Positions 47,795 to 55,451 of a DNA stretch of 64,000 nt are shown in pieces. Position 1 is the first letter of the stretch. Each line of letters opens with the position of its first letter. The position numbers and the translations under genes were made by a program. Origin of the DNA: an uncultured Rivibacter sp. (lineage in GTDB: Bacteria; Pseudomonadota; Gammaproteobacteria; Burkholderiales; Burkholderiaceae); contig CAMLLU010000014.1 in assembly GCA_946480925.1 (NCBI GenBank), positions 1-64,000 of the forward strand, in the 5' to 3' direction. A model generated the notes under the pieces. The model saw nothing but the letters and a program-made list of their open reading frames with translations, was not told the origin of the DNA and did no database searches.

Positions 47795-48345
47795 TGCGCA
47801 TCCTCTACTGCGGCCTGAGCGGCGTGGTTCACCCGAGCGCCACGACCTATGCCCTCGTCCGCGGCAAGAACCCATGGACGGACGGGCACGCCGAGTACGA
47901 GGCAGTGCCTTGGCTCGCTCAGACCTTGGAGCGCTGGCCTGACGTGAAGGTTGTTCTCACGTCGACGCAGCCTTGGAAGCTCGGCTTGGCGGCCGTCCTG
48001 CAGCGCATGCCGGCACTGGCCGAGCGCGTCATCGGCTTCACCTTCGAGGACCTGACCAACCGGCCTGTACGCCTCGTGCGCACCCGCTCCGGCGCAAGCC
48101 GTCTTTCTTCGTACAGCAGTGAGGACTATTGGCGCATGAACAAGAGCGACATCGTCGTCGCCCATGTGGCATGGCTCCAACCTGCCGCGTGGGTCGCCGT
48201 TGACGACGAAGACATCTTGTGGCCGCCTGAGCACGCGGCACGCATATGCATCGTGGATGGGTGCGAAGGACTGAAGCACCCTGCGGAGCAGGACCGGCTG
48301 CTAACGTGCTTGCAGATGAATCTCGGACCGGGCGTTCAGCAATGA
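47794..48345 (+). CDS. HAD-like domain protein
   Basis: A 183-residue protein of the small HAD-like group (HAD_18) often found on mobile elements. The start MRILYCGLSGVVHPSATTYA matches the LDIDGVLHP-type first motif, although the catalytic Asp pair seems replaced (YCGLSG). WLAQTLERWPDVKVVLTSTQ contains the second motif (Thr/Ser after a strand), and WVAVDDEDILWPPEH gives the acidic third motif. Loss of the first aspartates argues against normal phosphatase action. Coupled to both neighbours by overlapping start/stop codons. Confidence 0.6.
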   Translation: MRILYCGLSGVVHPSATTYALVRGKNPWTDGHAEYEAVPWLAQTLERWPDVKVVLTSTQPWKLGLAAVLQRMPALAERVIGFTFEDLTNRPVRLVRTRSGASRLSSYSSEDYWRMNKSDIVVAHVAWLQPAAWVAVDDEDILWPPEHAARICIVDGCEGLKHPAEQDRLLTCLQMNLGPGVQQ

Positions 48346-48416
48346 AGGTCGTCCCTCTGGAAGAACCCATCGCGCAGATTTCGGCCGAGAACATGCATCC
48401 GCCGCTGCTCGGATGA
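48342..48416 (+). CDS. Possible 24-residue coupled peptide
   Basis: ATG 48342 overlaps the HAD-like stop (ATGA) and reads MKVVPLEEPIAQISAENMHP up to a TGA at 48416, which again overlaps the next ATG. The double overlap is the only evidence; the peptide could also serve just as a translational relay. Confidence 0.3.
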   Translation: MKVVPLEEPIAQISAENMHPPLLG

Positions 48417-48568
48417 CAAGAGTTTCAACGTTGAAACTCGAGACCGCGTATATCAAGTGCCACAGCTGTGGCCGGTCGCATTTTGCGGTGGCCACCAAGT
48501 ACGCGCCGCCGGTCCGGTGTGGTAAGCCGCAGCGCACCCGGAGCCGGGTGCGAGGCCTGGCGGGTTGA
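48413..48568 (+). CDS. Possible 51-residue CxxC protein
   Basis: ATG 48413 overlaps the preceding stop. The product starts MTRVSTLKLETAYIKCHSCG and has a later cysteine (PPVRCGKPQRTRSRV), like a small zinc-ribbon or Com-type protein, with a basic C-terminus. The first parS-like palindrome covers codons 3-9. A minus-strand frame overlaps it, so coding status is uncertain. Confidence 0.35.
   Translation: MTRVSTLKLETAYIKCHSCGRSHFAVATKYAPPVRCGKPQRTRSRVRGLAG
48420..48439. repeat. parS-like palindrome, copy 1
   Basis: GAGTTTCAACGTTGAAACTC is a perfect 20-base palindrome. Its core GTTTCAACGTTGAAAC resembles the GTTTC..CG..GAAAC form of ParB-binding parS sites. A second copy lies 157 bases to the right. 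Confidence 0.6.
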
Positions 48569-48576
48569 GCCGGACC

Positions 48577-48594
48577 AGTTTCAACGTTGAAACT
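48577..48594. repeat. parS-like palindrome, copy 2
   Basis: AGTTTCAACGTTGAAACT is identical to the core 18 bases of copy 1 and is again a perfect palindrome. Two exact copies of an 18-base palindrome within 175 bases are unlikely by chance and point to a specific DNA-binding protein. Confidence 0.6.
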
Positions 48595-48664
48595 CATGGC
48601 GACTGCACGGCAGTCGCCACGGAGTCCGCATGGCTTGCAGGCGCTTGCGTTGAACGCTGGAACG

Positions 48665-48991
48665 TCATGCATCCTCGAGCGGAAGGCCAGCCTCGACAAA
48701 CTCTTCGGCCGAGCACCCTGCGGCCTCCATGTGGCCGCGCGCTTCTCCCTCACTCACCGCGCGGATGCCGCTCCCGCTCTGCCATGAGTTCTGGCCGACT
48801 CGCTCGGCCCACATTGAGCGCGGCCCGCCCTCGCCCGCGACAAAGAAGCGGCCCTTCGTCGTGCGATAGAGCTGGGTGTGGTGCCACCCGAAGTCCCCGC
48901 GGTCTTGAGTCGACGACGCCAGTTCGCACACGCGGATGGCCTTGCTGGTGTCATACGCCTTGCCGTCAATGACTTGCTTCATCTTCTTCAT
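48665..48991 (-). CDS. Hypothetical protein typical of mobile elements
   Basis: A 108-residue protein starting MKKMKQVIDGKAYDTSKAIR and containing WHHTQLYRTTKGRFFVAGEG, GPRSMWAERVGQNSWQSGSG and a final helix (GHMEAAGCSAEEFVEA). The order (DGKxYDT, LYRTxxGxxFxxGEGG, final EEF) is that of a small family common on conjugative plasmids and integrative elements; its role is unknown. The start may also be ATG 48982. Confidence 0.6.
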   Translation of the reverse strand: MKKMKQVIDGKAYDTSKAIRVCELASSTQDRGDFGWHHTQLYRTTKGRFFVAGEGGPRSMWAERVGQNSWQSGSGIRAVSEGEARGHMEAAGCSAEEFVEAGLPLEDA

Positions 48992-49092
48992 TCCGGTTGA
49001 TTGCTGTTTGCGCGCAGTACATCGCGCGGCGCCTGGCGCCGCCGTGGTCGACGCGCGACAGCCAAGTCGACTTCAGGTGTAGAAGCCGCGTT

Positions 49093-49695
49093 TTATTCTT
49101 CGGACTCATCGTGGTCCGCTTCGGCCAAGTAGCTCGCCTCGTCGATGTAGGTGAGGCGCACGCAGTCAAAGCAGACGCGCAGGTACGCCTCGTGCGTTTC
49201 GAGGCCTTCCTCGGCCGTGGGAACCACCTTGTTCAGCACGCGCAAGGCCAAGGGCTCGGGCATGTCCGGCGCATCGGCAAGCAGTGCGGATAGGTTGTAT
49301 TCGGCGAGATAGAGATGAACCATCTCCGCGAGCGTCTCGAGGACCGTTCTGCCGGGGCCGGCGTCGTGATGCCGTTGTGATGGCTTCGTGGCTGCGCAGC
49401 TCAGGCCGGCGCTTCCACGCCGCAGCCGGAACACCCGCTCCAGCAGCCATCGGAAGCCTGCAAAAGTCAGCGTGCGTTCCTTAAAGGTGAGCTTCATACG
49501 AAGCTCCTGGAAGGGCAGCGGCGGCGTCGACCAGAAGTCCTCGCCGAACCAGGCGGTGAACGTCGTCACGAGCCACAGTTCATAGACGAAGTCGACGGTG
49601 AGTTCGAATGTCCGCTCCTCGGCTCCTGTTGGTGTGATGTACGGCGTGCGCGAGGCGCGCGAGCTGAGGGTTCTCGAATTCTTGATGTTCTTCAT
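49093..49695 (-). CDS. Hypothetical acidic helical protein
   Basis: A 200-residue protein beginning MKNIKNSRTLSSRASRTPYI. The body has TFELTVDFVYELWLVTTFTA, LRMKLTFKERTLTFAGFRWL and an acidic C-terminus (LAEADHDESEE). No domain is recognised. No ribosome-binding site precedes the ATG at 49695; the leader is A/C-rich (ACAAACACC), as also seen before the genes at 51731 and 52453. This hints at a shared mode of initiation. Confidence 0.5.
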   Translation of the reverse strand: MKNIKNSRTLSSRASRTPYITPTGAEERTFELTVDFVYELWLVTTFTAWFGEDFWSTPPLPFQELRMKLTFKERTLTFAGFRWLLERVFRLRRGSAGLSCAATKPSQRHHDAGPGRTVLETLAEMVHLYLAEYNLSALLADAPDMPEPLALRVLNKVVPTAEEGLETHEAYLRVCFDCVRLTYIDEASYLAEADHDESEE

Positions 49696-49898
49696 GGTGT
49701 TTGTTGTTGGTGCCGGCCGCTTGGGGCACGGCGATGCCTGACGCAGACAAAGCTGCGCCAGGCAAGTGAATGGGGTTGACTTGCCGGCGGTGCGCAGCGG
49801 CGCCGTCGCCTTGCGACACACCGTGAGGCTTTCAGCGCATGCCTGCCAAGCGCAGGCATACGACATGGCAAAGGGCGCGTATCGAACGCGTCATTGCC

Positions 49899-51731
49899 TC
49901 ATTCCAGGTATTCGCCTCGGGCCGTCTTCGGTTCGCTGAGCTCCGACGGCAGTTCGTACGCTTCAGCTTCCGGGGGCTGCAGCAGTTCATCCGGCATCGG
50001 CAGCACCACGACCCGCTCGGCGCGTCCCGCGACGCGCTGGACTTCACTCACCGCATCGGGGAGGCGCGCGAGCACGTCCTTCCAGCCGCCTTGCGCCCAG
50101 TTGGTCTGCTGCATCAGGCGCCGCATGCCGTCGTGGTCGTTGGAGCCGCAGATGGCGAGCTTCCAGCTCGGTTCGCTCTCGCCCTTGGCCTGGGTCCACA
50201 GCGGACGCAGGCCGAACTCCTCCAACTGGCGGATGAGGCTGCGGCGCTCGTCCTGCGGGCCGTGCAGCACCTCCTTGAGGATGTCGTAGATGCGGGCGTG
50301 CTGCTTGCGGCGCTCAAGGCCATGGGCCACGTACAGCGCCACCTTGCGGCGCAGCAGCCATTCGAGGCAGATGTCGCCGTCCCGGCTCACGGCGACGCTG
50401 CGCGGCTGCCGGATGCCCAGCACGTCGATGAAGTGGTCGACCCGCTGGGCAACGGCAACGGCGTCCTGGGTCAGGGTCACGTAGCCGGCGATGATGGTCG
50501 CGTACTTGCTGGCGTCCCGGCTTTCGTGACCCAGCGCGATGAGCATCCCGCGCGCCAGGTGCAGGGTGTCGCGCATCACCGGCCACCGCGACAGGAACAG
50601 CCGGCGCAGACGGGCGCCGAGTTCCACGGTTTCGTCACGCCGCGCCGGGTCCAGCAGCGGCTGGCCGTCCTGGCGTGACGACTCGGGCAACCGGTCCAGG
50701 TGGACGCGGATGGTCCGCGCTTCGGTGGCGGCATCCATCACCGGCAGACTGATGCCGGCCAGCATGGCGCCGGCGGGGGCGTTGAAGCGATGCAGGCGCC
50801 CTCCGCGGACCCGTGCATGGTTCTTCTGACCGGAGGACTGGGTGCCGCTGCGCAGCACCTCGAACAGGTCGGCGACCTTCTTCTTGTCCGCGCTCGACTC
50901 GGCCTCGTCGACCAGCACGGTCATCGGGCGCTCCTCCAACTCGGCAAGAACCTGGGCCTTGGTGGGGATGCCGTCGCGGCGGAACACCTGCGGCCCGAGC
51001 AGGTTCAGGGTCAGTTCCGCCAGCGACGTCTTGCCCGAACCCTTGTCGGCCGTGACCGCCAGAATCCACTGGGCCGGCAGCGCGGAGCTGAAGGCCGCGG
51101 CCGCGAGCCAGCCGGCCGAGGCGACGACGTCGGCCTCGCTGCGGAAACCGAAGCTGCGGAAGGCCTGCAGCACGTGCTGCACCTCCTCGTTCGAGGCACT
51201 GGGCGTCTGCAGCGTGAACCCGAGCGACGGGCCGGATTGATAGCACGGGCCGGTGTAGTCCGGGGCGGCCAGGATGCGACGCCCCTCGGCGGTCATCACG
51301 CGCTCGCCGTCGTTGATGATGAGTTCATCGCCGTCGCGATGCAGGCCTGGGCCACGCACACGCGACCAGTCGAACAGGCCCATGTCCTGGCAGCAACGCA
51401 CCATCTCCCGCACGAGCGAGTCCGCGTCGAACTTGCTCTTCTTGGTCTTCGGGTCGGTAATGGTGTAACGCTCGCAATGCTGCGGTCCCAGCAGCAGCCA
51501 GAGCTTGCGCTCGTTCAGGTCCTGCGCCTGCAGGGTGACGTAGCGGCCGGAGACCAGCGACTGGATGACGAGGCCGCCGTCGGCCGTGGTGCCGGCCGGC
51601 TCCCAGCCGCCTTCGGGGCTGGCAATGCGGCCGTTGCGCTGCGTGCGGTCGTCGACCTCGGGCAGTTCCGGCGTGGTCGGCACGGCAATGCGGTGGCCGA
51701 AGAAGGAAACGATGTTGTTGGTGAATTTCAT
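49899..51731 (-). CDS. Primase/helicase-like P-loop ATPase
   Basis: A 610-residue protein. A strand-rich N-terminal domain is followed by an ATPase core: Walker A ILAVTADKGSGKTSLAELTL at about residue 225, Walker B MTVLVDEAESSADKKKVADL about 50 residues later, and an arginine-rich sensor region. The layout recalls DUF927-type and other primase-associated helicases of phages and integrative elements. A C-terminal part with winged-helix-like segments (ARIYDILKEVLHGPQDERRS) follows. It probably works in element DNA replication. No primase active site is visible, so it is likely only the ATPase part. Confidence 0.6.
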   Translation of the reverse strand: MKFTNNIVSFFGHRIAVPTTPELPEVDDRTQRNGRIASPEGGWEPAGTTADGGLVIQSLVSGRYVTLQAQDLNERKLWLLLGPQHCERYTITDPKTKKSKFDADSLVREMVRCCQDMGLFDWSRVRGPGLHRDGDELIINDGERVMTAEGRRILAAPDYTGPCYQSGPSLGFTLQTPSASNEEVQHVLQAFRSFGFRSEADVVASAGWLAAAAFSSALPAQWILAVTADKGSGKTSLAELTLNLLGPQVFRRDGIPTKAQVLAELEERPMTVLVDEAESSADKKKVADLFEVLRSGTQSSGQKNHARVRGGRLHRFNAPAGAMLAGISLPVMDAATEARTIRVHLDRLPESSRQDGQPLLDPARRDETVELGARLRRLFLSRWPVMRDTLHLARGMLIALGHESRDASKYATIIAGYVTLTQDAVAVAQRVDHFIDVLGIRQPRSVAVSRDGDICLEWLLRRKVALYVAHGLERRKQHARIYDILKEVLHGPQDERRSLIRQLEEFGLRPLWTQAKGESEPSWKLAICGSNDHDGMRRLMQQTNWAQGGWKDVLARLPDAVSEVQRVAGRAERVVVLPMPDELLQPPEAEAYELPSELSEPKTARGEYLE

Positions 51732-51865
51732 GTTGGATGTCTTTCGATGGCCTTCAGTCAGGCGGCATGGGTTCCGTGAACCTTGTGGTGTCGCCGCCGG
51801 CGAGAAGGCCGGTCGTGCGGAGGCCGCGCAAGAGACGCACGGCCTTCGATGGATGGGGATGTAAA

Positions 51866-51894
51866 AGAGATACGGCGTCCGAAGACGCCGTATC
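51866..51894 (-). terminator. Rho-independent terminator
   Basis: On the minus strand GATACGGCGTC, loop TTCG, GACGCCGTATC is followed by TCTTTTAC. It lies 38 bases after the stop of the gene 51932-52453 and would end that transcript before the ATPase gene. Confidence 0.85.
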
Positions 51895-51931
51895 GAGAGT
51901 GGTGAGCCCGCACCGGCGGGCAGTTGAAGCT

Positions 51932-52453
51932 CTATGCCTTGCGGCGCTTGCGCTTGGCAGCGGTCAGCAAAGCGGCATCGAACCTTTCGGCAGCCTCTTC
52001 GAAGCGGTCGAACTGGTCGGCGAAGAAGCTTTGCGAATTCCTCGCCGAGTCGCGCGCCAGCGCGATGACTCGGTCGGTCGGGCGACGCATGTGGTCGTCC
52101 ATCTCGTCATACGGCAACCGCTCGCCGGTGTAGTTGGCGGCCTCCGATAGGGACTGCGATGCGACGTGGCAGTCGGCGATGGCCTCAATCAGCCATCGAA
52201 CTTCCTCCAAGCTGGGGCCATCCCTCAGGGAGAACACCACGTCTCGGTCGGGCAACCAGCAGCGGCCCTTCGGACCGTTCAGGTAGGCCTGGTCTTCGCG
52301 CCAGATGACCAGCCACGGGGCGAGTACCGCGCGAATGACAAAGCAGTCAGACTCCCATTCGACGCGCAATGCGTACTGGGCGACTTCGCTGCAGTGGTTG
52401 AGGGACGCCAGGTGCTCGAGCACGCCGGCAGTGTTCGTTTTGGTGATGTTCAT
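51932..52453 (-). CDS. Hypothetical protein with basic tail
   Basis: A 173-residue protein starting MNITKTNTAGVLEHLASLNH. It contains a strand-rich part (YALRVEWESDCFVIRAVLAP, WLVIWREDQAYLNGPKGRCW) and ends with helices and a basic tail (FDAALLTAAKRKRRKA). No family is recognised. The leader before ATG 52453 (CAAAACCAAC) has no ribosome-binding site. A strong terminator follows and a 541-base region without a gene precedes it. Confidence 0.5.
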   Translation of the reverse strand: MNITKTNTAGVLEHLASLNHCSEVAQYALRVEWESDCFVIRAVLAPWLVIWREDQAYLNGPKGRCWLPDRDVVFSLRDGPSLEEVRWLIEAIADCHVASQSLSEAANYTGERLPYDEMDDHMRRPTDRVIALARDSARNSQSFFADQFDRFEEAAERFDAALLTAAKRKRRKA

Positions 52454-52994
52454 GTTGGTTTTGCTTTTGAACGTGGAGGTCGGCAGCGAGCCGGCTCCGG
52501 GGCCCCCGCAGTCTGCGCGGGCCGAATGTTTGGGGGGTGCCTGCAGAGCGCTGCGGCGCCGCCGTCCCTGACCGGGACGGAAGGTGCAACCGAGCACCCG
52601 GGCCGCTGACTGGGCGGTTGTTACCGGGCTGATGGGCTGCGGGCAGCTTGTTAAAGAGCAGTCGACCGCGGCACAGGCCACAGAGGACGGGAGCGACCCC
52701 GGAGGGTCCAGAAGCGTGGGTGTCGTGAGTCCCGGAGGACTCGTCGGCCTGGGCGAGCGGGTCGCTTGAGCCGAAAGACAGCAGCCAACTCCCCGTCGGG
52801 GAGCCTCTGCCATGGGAGGCCGGTGGAACCACCGGCTGATGAATGAGCGTCCAATGTAGCCGGGCGTAACGGCCGCGGCAATGGCTCATGGTTGTGCGTG
52901 CGTGGCGGATTTCACGGCCATGCGTTGACCGCTCGCATCGCGCCGGTTCAGCAAGGCTGGGCTTGCCGAACCGTTACGCGTTACGCATCAGGAG
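52454..52994. other. 541-base region without a supported gene
   Basis: Open frames here are shadows with no domain. A perfect hairpin CTCCCCG-T-CGGGGAG lies at 52790-52804. The region probably holds the promoter and leader for the leftward genes 52453 to 49093. I could not identify a structured RNA by eye. Confidence 0.4.
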
Positions 52995-54152
52995 CTACAG
53001 GCGCACGTCAAGCAGCACCGGACCGCGAGCGCGGGCGTCAACTTCCGAGCGCCGGGTGATGGACCAACTCGAAGGATTGCCCACCGGGGGCAGGACTGCC
53101 GACAAGCACACCTCGACCCCGTCCACACGGATGTCCCCGTCGAGCAGCGCGCCGTTGCCGCCCAGGCCGCGCAGAGCCTCCACCAAGCGCGGCAGCACGT
53201 GGTTGCTCAGGGCGTCCGTAGTGTCGACCTGAGGCCTGTCGCCGGACGCCAGTTTGGCGAATGCGCCGCCACCCGCCGAGTTGTGAAGCGAGACCGTGTT
53301 GCCGGTCAGCAGCGCGTGAAGTTCAGTGCGACCAAAGAGTTCCCGCACGATGTGTTCGAGGCGGAGCCGTTCCGGCGCTTGAAGACTGGCACTGGCCCGA
53401 AGCGCCTCTTGGTGACGGTCTGTGGAGCGCGACGATGCCGCGGTGCCGTTGGCTTGCCCGGGGAGCCGGTGGCCCGGGCTTGCGTACCGGCGCACCAGCT
53501 CGCTTGCACTGCGCGCTGCTGAATAGACGACCTTGCCTCCCACCCTCACCTCCCCCACGTCGGCCATGGCGATGAAGCGCCCGTCGAGCCAGACGTGTTC
53601 GGGGTGAAAGAAGTACCGCCCGAGCACGTCGCCGAAGGCATCGTCGAGGGTTGGACCGGAACGTGGGCCGACGTAGCGGAAGAACCGGTAGTTGCTCAGG
53701 TGGTCCAGGCAGAACTGCAGCAGCTCTTCGCCCACGGCGGCTTCAAGGTTCTCGTTCTCCGAGAGGAAGTCGCGCAGCAAGTCTGCGGCCACCGAAGGCA
53801 TGGCGTCCTCGCACTCGGTCACGTCGTCATCGTGGAAGGCGTTGTCGGCATCCTTGATGTCCATCGAAAAGACGATGCCCGAGGCGAGCGCTCGACGCGT
53901 GGCCTCGCTCGGGGGACGGTCGGCCAGTTCGGCGGCGAGGAAGTCGGCGACCGCGGCCGGCAACGGCGGGCGCTCGCGGCTCTGCGAGGTCGATGCCGCA
54001 CAGACCGTGACGTGCTTCCAGTTGTCGTAACCCGCCTTCTTTGCCACCAGCTCTCGAGCGGTGGTCAGCGGCGTGCGGGTCTTCTTGCTCAGCTGCTTGG
54101 CTTCGAGCTTGAGCTTTTCGACCGCGGTCGCGGTCGTACGGATGTGGCGCAT
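52995..54152 (-). CDS. Hypothetical protein with an N-terminal GY.W motif
   Basis: A 385-residue protein. The N-terminal 50 residues (AVEKLKLEAKQLSKKT, ARELVAKKAGYDNWKHVTVC) match a short helical module that recurs in unknown proteins of plasmids and islands; a like module occurs in the gene at 62326. The rest is alpha/beta with no known domain (GRYFFHPEHVWLDGRFIAMA, LRLEHIVRELFGRTELHALL). The ATG at 54152 has GGAG upstream and is preferred over 54164. Confidence 0.5.
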   Translation of the reverse strand: MRHIRTTATAVEKLKLEAKQLSKKTRTPLTTARELVAKKAGYDNWKHVTVCAASTSQSRERPPLPAAVADFLAAELADRPPSEATRRALASGIVFSMDIKDADNAFHDDDVTECEDAMPSVAADLLRDFLSENENLEAAVGEELLQFCLDHLSNYRFFRYVGPRSGPTLDDAFGDVLGRYFFHPEHVWLDGRFIAMADVGEVRVGGKVVYSAARSASELVRRYASPGHRLPGQANGTAASSRSTDRHQEALRASASLQAPERLRLEHIVRELFGRTELHALLTGNTVSLHNSAGGGAFAKLASGDRPQVDTTDALSNHVLPRLVEALRGLGGNGALLDGDIRVDGVEVCLSAVLPPVGNPSSWSITRRSEVDARARGPVLLDVRL

Positions 54153-54393
54153 GCGTGGCTCCATTCATCGCGCGGATGTGCCCGGTGCCTACTGCCGAAC
54201 TCCGCTACGGTGGAAGTTCACGCGAAAGAAGATGAGGTGTCGTCCCGGCGAACCAGGTGAGCCAAGGTGGGCAGCGGGCGCCGACGTGCGCCAGAGCCCA
54301 TTCTAGGAGAGTCGCTCGGGCCGATGGCAGAACCGTTGGCATTGAAGGGGAAAGTAGACGAGCGGCAGCCCTGGCTCACGGTACCTTTGCGCT

Positions 54394-55377
54394 CTACGAC
54401 CGCTGCATCTTGGGTTTCCACTTGGTCCGCGCCAGCCCTGTCGCTTGAGCCAGAGAGCGCACGAGCGCTTCGTCTCGGCCAACCACGAAGCGTTGACACT
54501 TAGCCGCCATACCGGAGTTGAGCTGCCGGACCTTCTCAGTGTCAGCCTCGACGTGCCGCAGGTCGCCGCTATCGCCAAACATTGCCAAGGTGCATGACTC
54601 CTTGAGCGGGAAGAAGACGAGCGCATCCGCGTTTCCGAAACCGACGCCCCAGAAGTTGTTGGCCCGCGGCGCCACGGTCGTGAGCAGCACGGGTGCATCG
54701 GTGGTGATGAAGGATTTCTTGTCGTTGTCGCGGTGGACGACCACCCAGTCACGGCCCGCGAAAATGGGCGCGACTTCAAGTGCCATCTGAATGGCCATGC
54801 CGACCGCCCAGCGGTGCTCGGTCGTCACCCTCACGCCATCGTTCTGCGCCATGTCAACCATCAGCTTGGCTTCCTCCAGCACCTCGTCCTCCGACTTGGT
54901 AGCAAAGTCCGGGTCATCGCGCAGACGTGCTGCGACGTCATTGACGTCGGCGAACATGCTCTTCATGACATCGGTGACCATGCCTGCGTTGAATGCCTTC
55001 AGAGAATCAACGACGTCCGGCGTACGCATCGCACCGAGAGCGATGAAGATAGCCAAGTCCGAGCGCTCTTCGGCATCGAGAGGTTCGCGTCCGGCCAGCT
55101 TGTCGATGATGGGTTTGGCTTTTCCTTCGTACTCCGCGAGCAGTTGCTCGAGCTCAAAGCGCTTGCGCCCTTCGGCATCTTCCATCGTGTAGAAGTGACC
55201 TATGACGCCGGTGTTCACTGGCTGCTGCAGGCGCACCTCGTCCTTCTCGCGGTCGTATACAGCCACGAGGCCGTTTGCCGAGAAGTTCTCGAGGTAGAAG
55301 CGAGGCAGAAAGTGCTGGCGCTTCGGCCCGTTCAAGAGAGGCTTTGCCGCCGGGGCTGGTGGTTCGTCAGGTGGCAT
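54394..55377 (-). CDS. DUF4238 domain protein
   Basis: A 327-residue protein. KRQHFLPRFYLENFSANGLV followed by AVYDREKDEVRL is the N-terminal hallmark of DUF4238 (H-x-x-P-x-F-Y-L-x-x-F). Later come FIALGAMRTPDVVDSL and SFITTDAPVLL, also typical. DUF4238 proteins are often found in defence islands and on mobile elements; their activity is not known. The start MPPDEPPAPAAKPLLNG at 55377 is probable; frames continue upstream without likeness. It lies in a block of minus-strand genes next to the McrBC-like pair. Confidence 0.75.
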   Translation of the reverse strand: MPPDEPPAPAAKPLLNGPKRQHFLPRFYLENFSANGLVAVYDREKDEVRLQQPVNTGVIGHFYTMEDAEGRKRFELEQLLAEYEGKAKPIIDKLAGREPLDAEERSDLAIFIALGAMRTPDVVDSLKAFNAGMVTDVMKSMFADVNDVAARLRDDPDFATKSEDEVLEEAKLMVDMAQNDGVRVTTEHRWAVGMAIQMALEVAPIFAGRDWVVVHRDNDKKSFITTDAPVLLTTVAPRANNFWGVGFGNADALVFFPLKESCTLAMFGDSGDLRHVEADTEKVRQLNSGMAAKCQRFVVGRDEALVRSLAQATGLARTKWKPKMQRS

Positions 55378-55451
55378 ACGCTGATTTTCCACGCGGGCCC
55401 GCCGCCACATCGTCGTTGTCGCGGATTGCGCGTTGAAAGGCGCGTTCGCGC

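Noticed and set aside
48301..48753. Minus-strand frame coding SFNVET twice at the palindromes
   Set aside because: The repeat of SFNVET is forced by the palindromic DNA; the rest of the frame has no likeness to a protein family.
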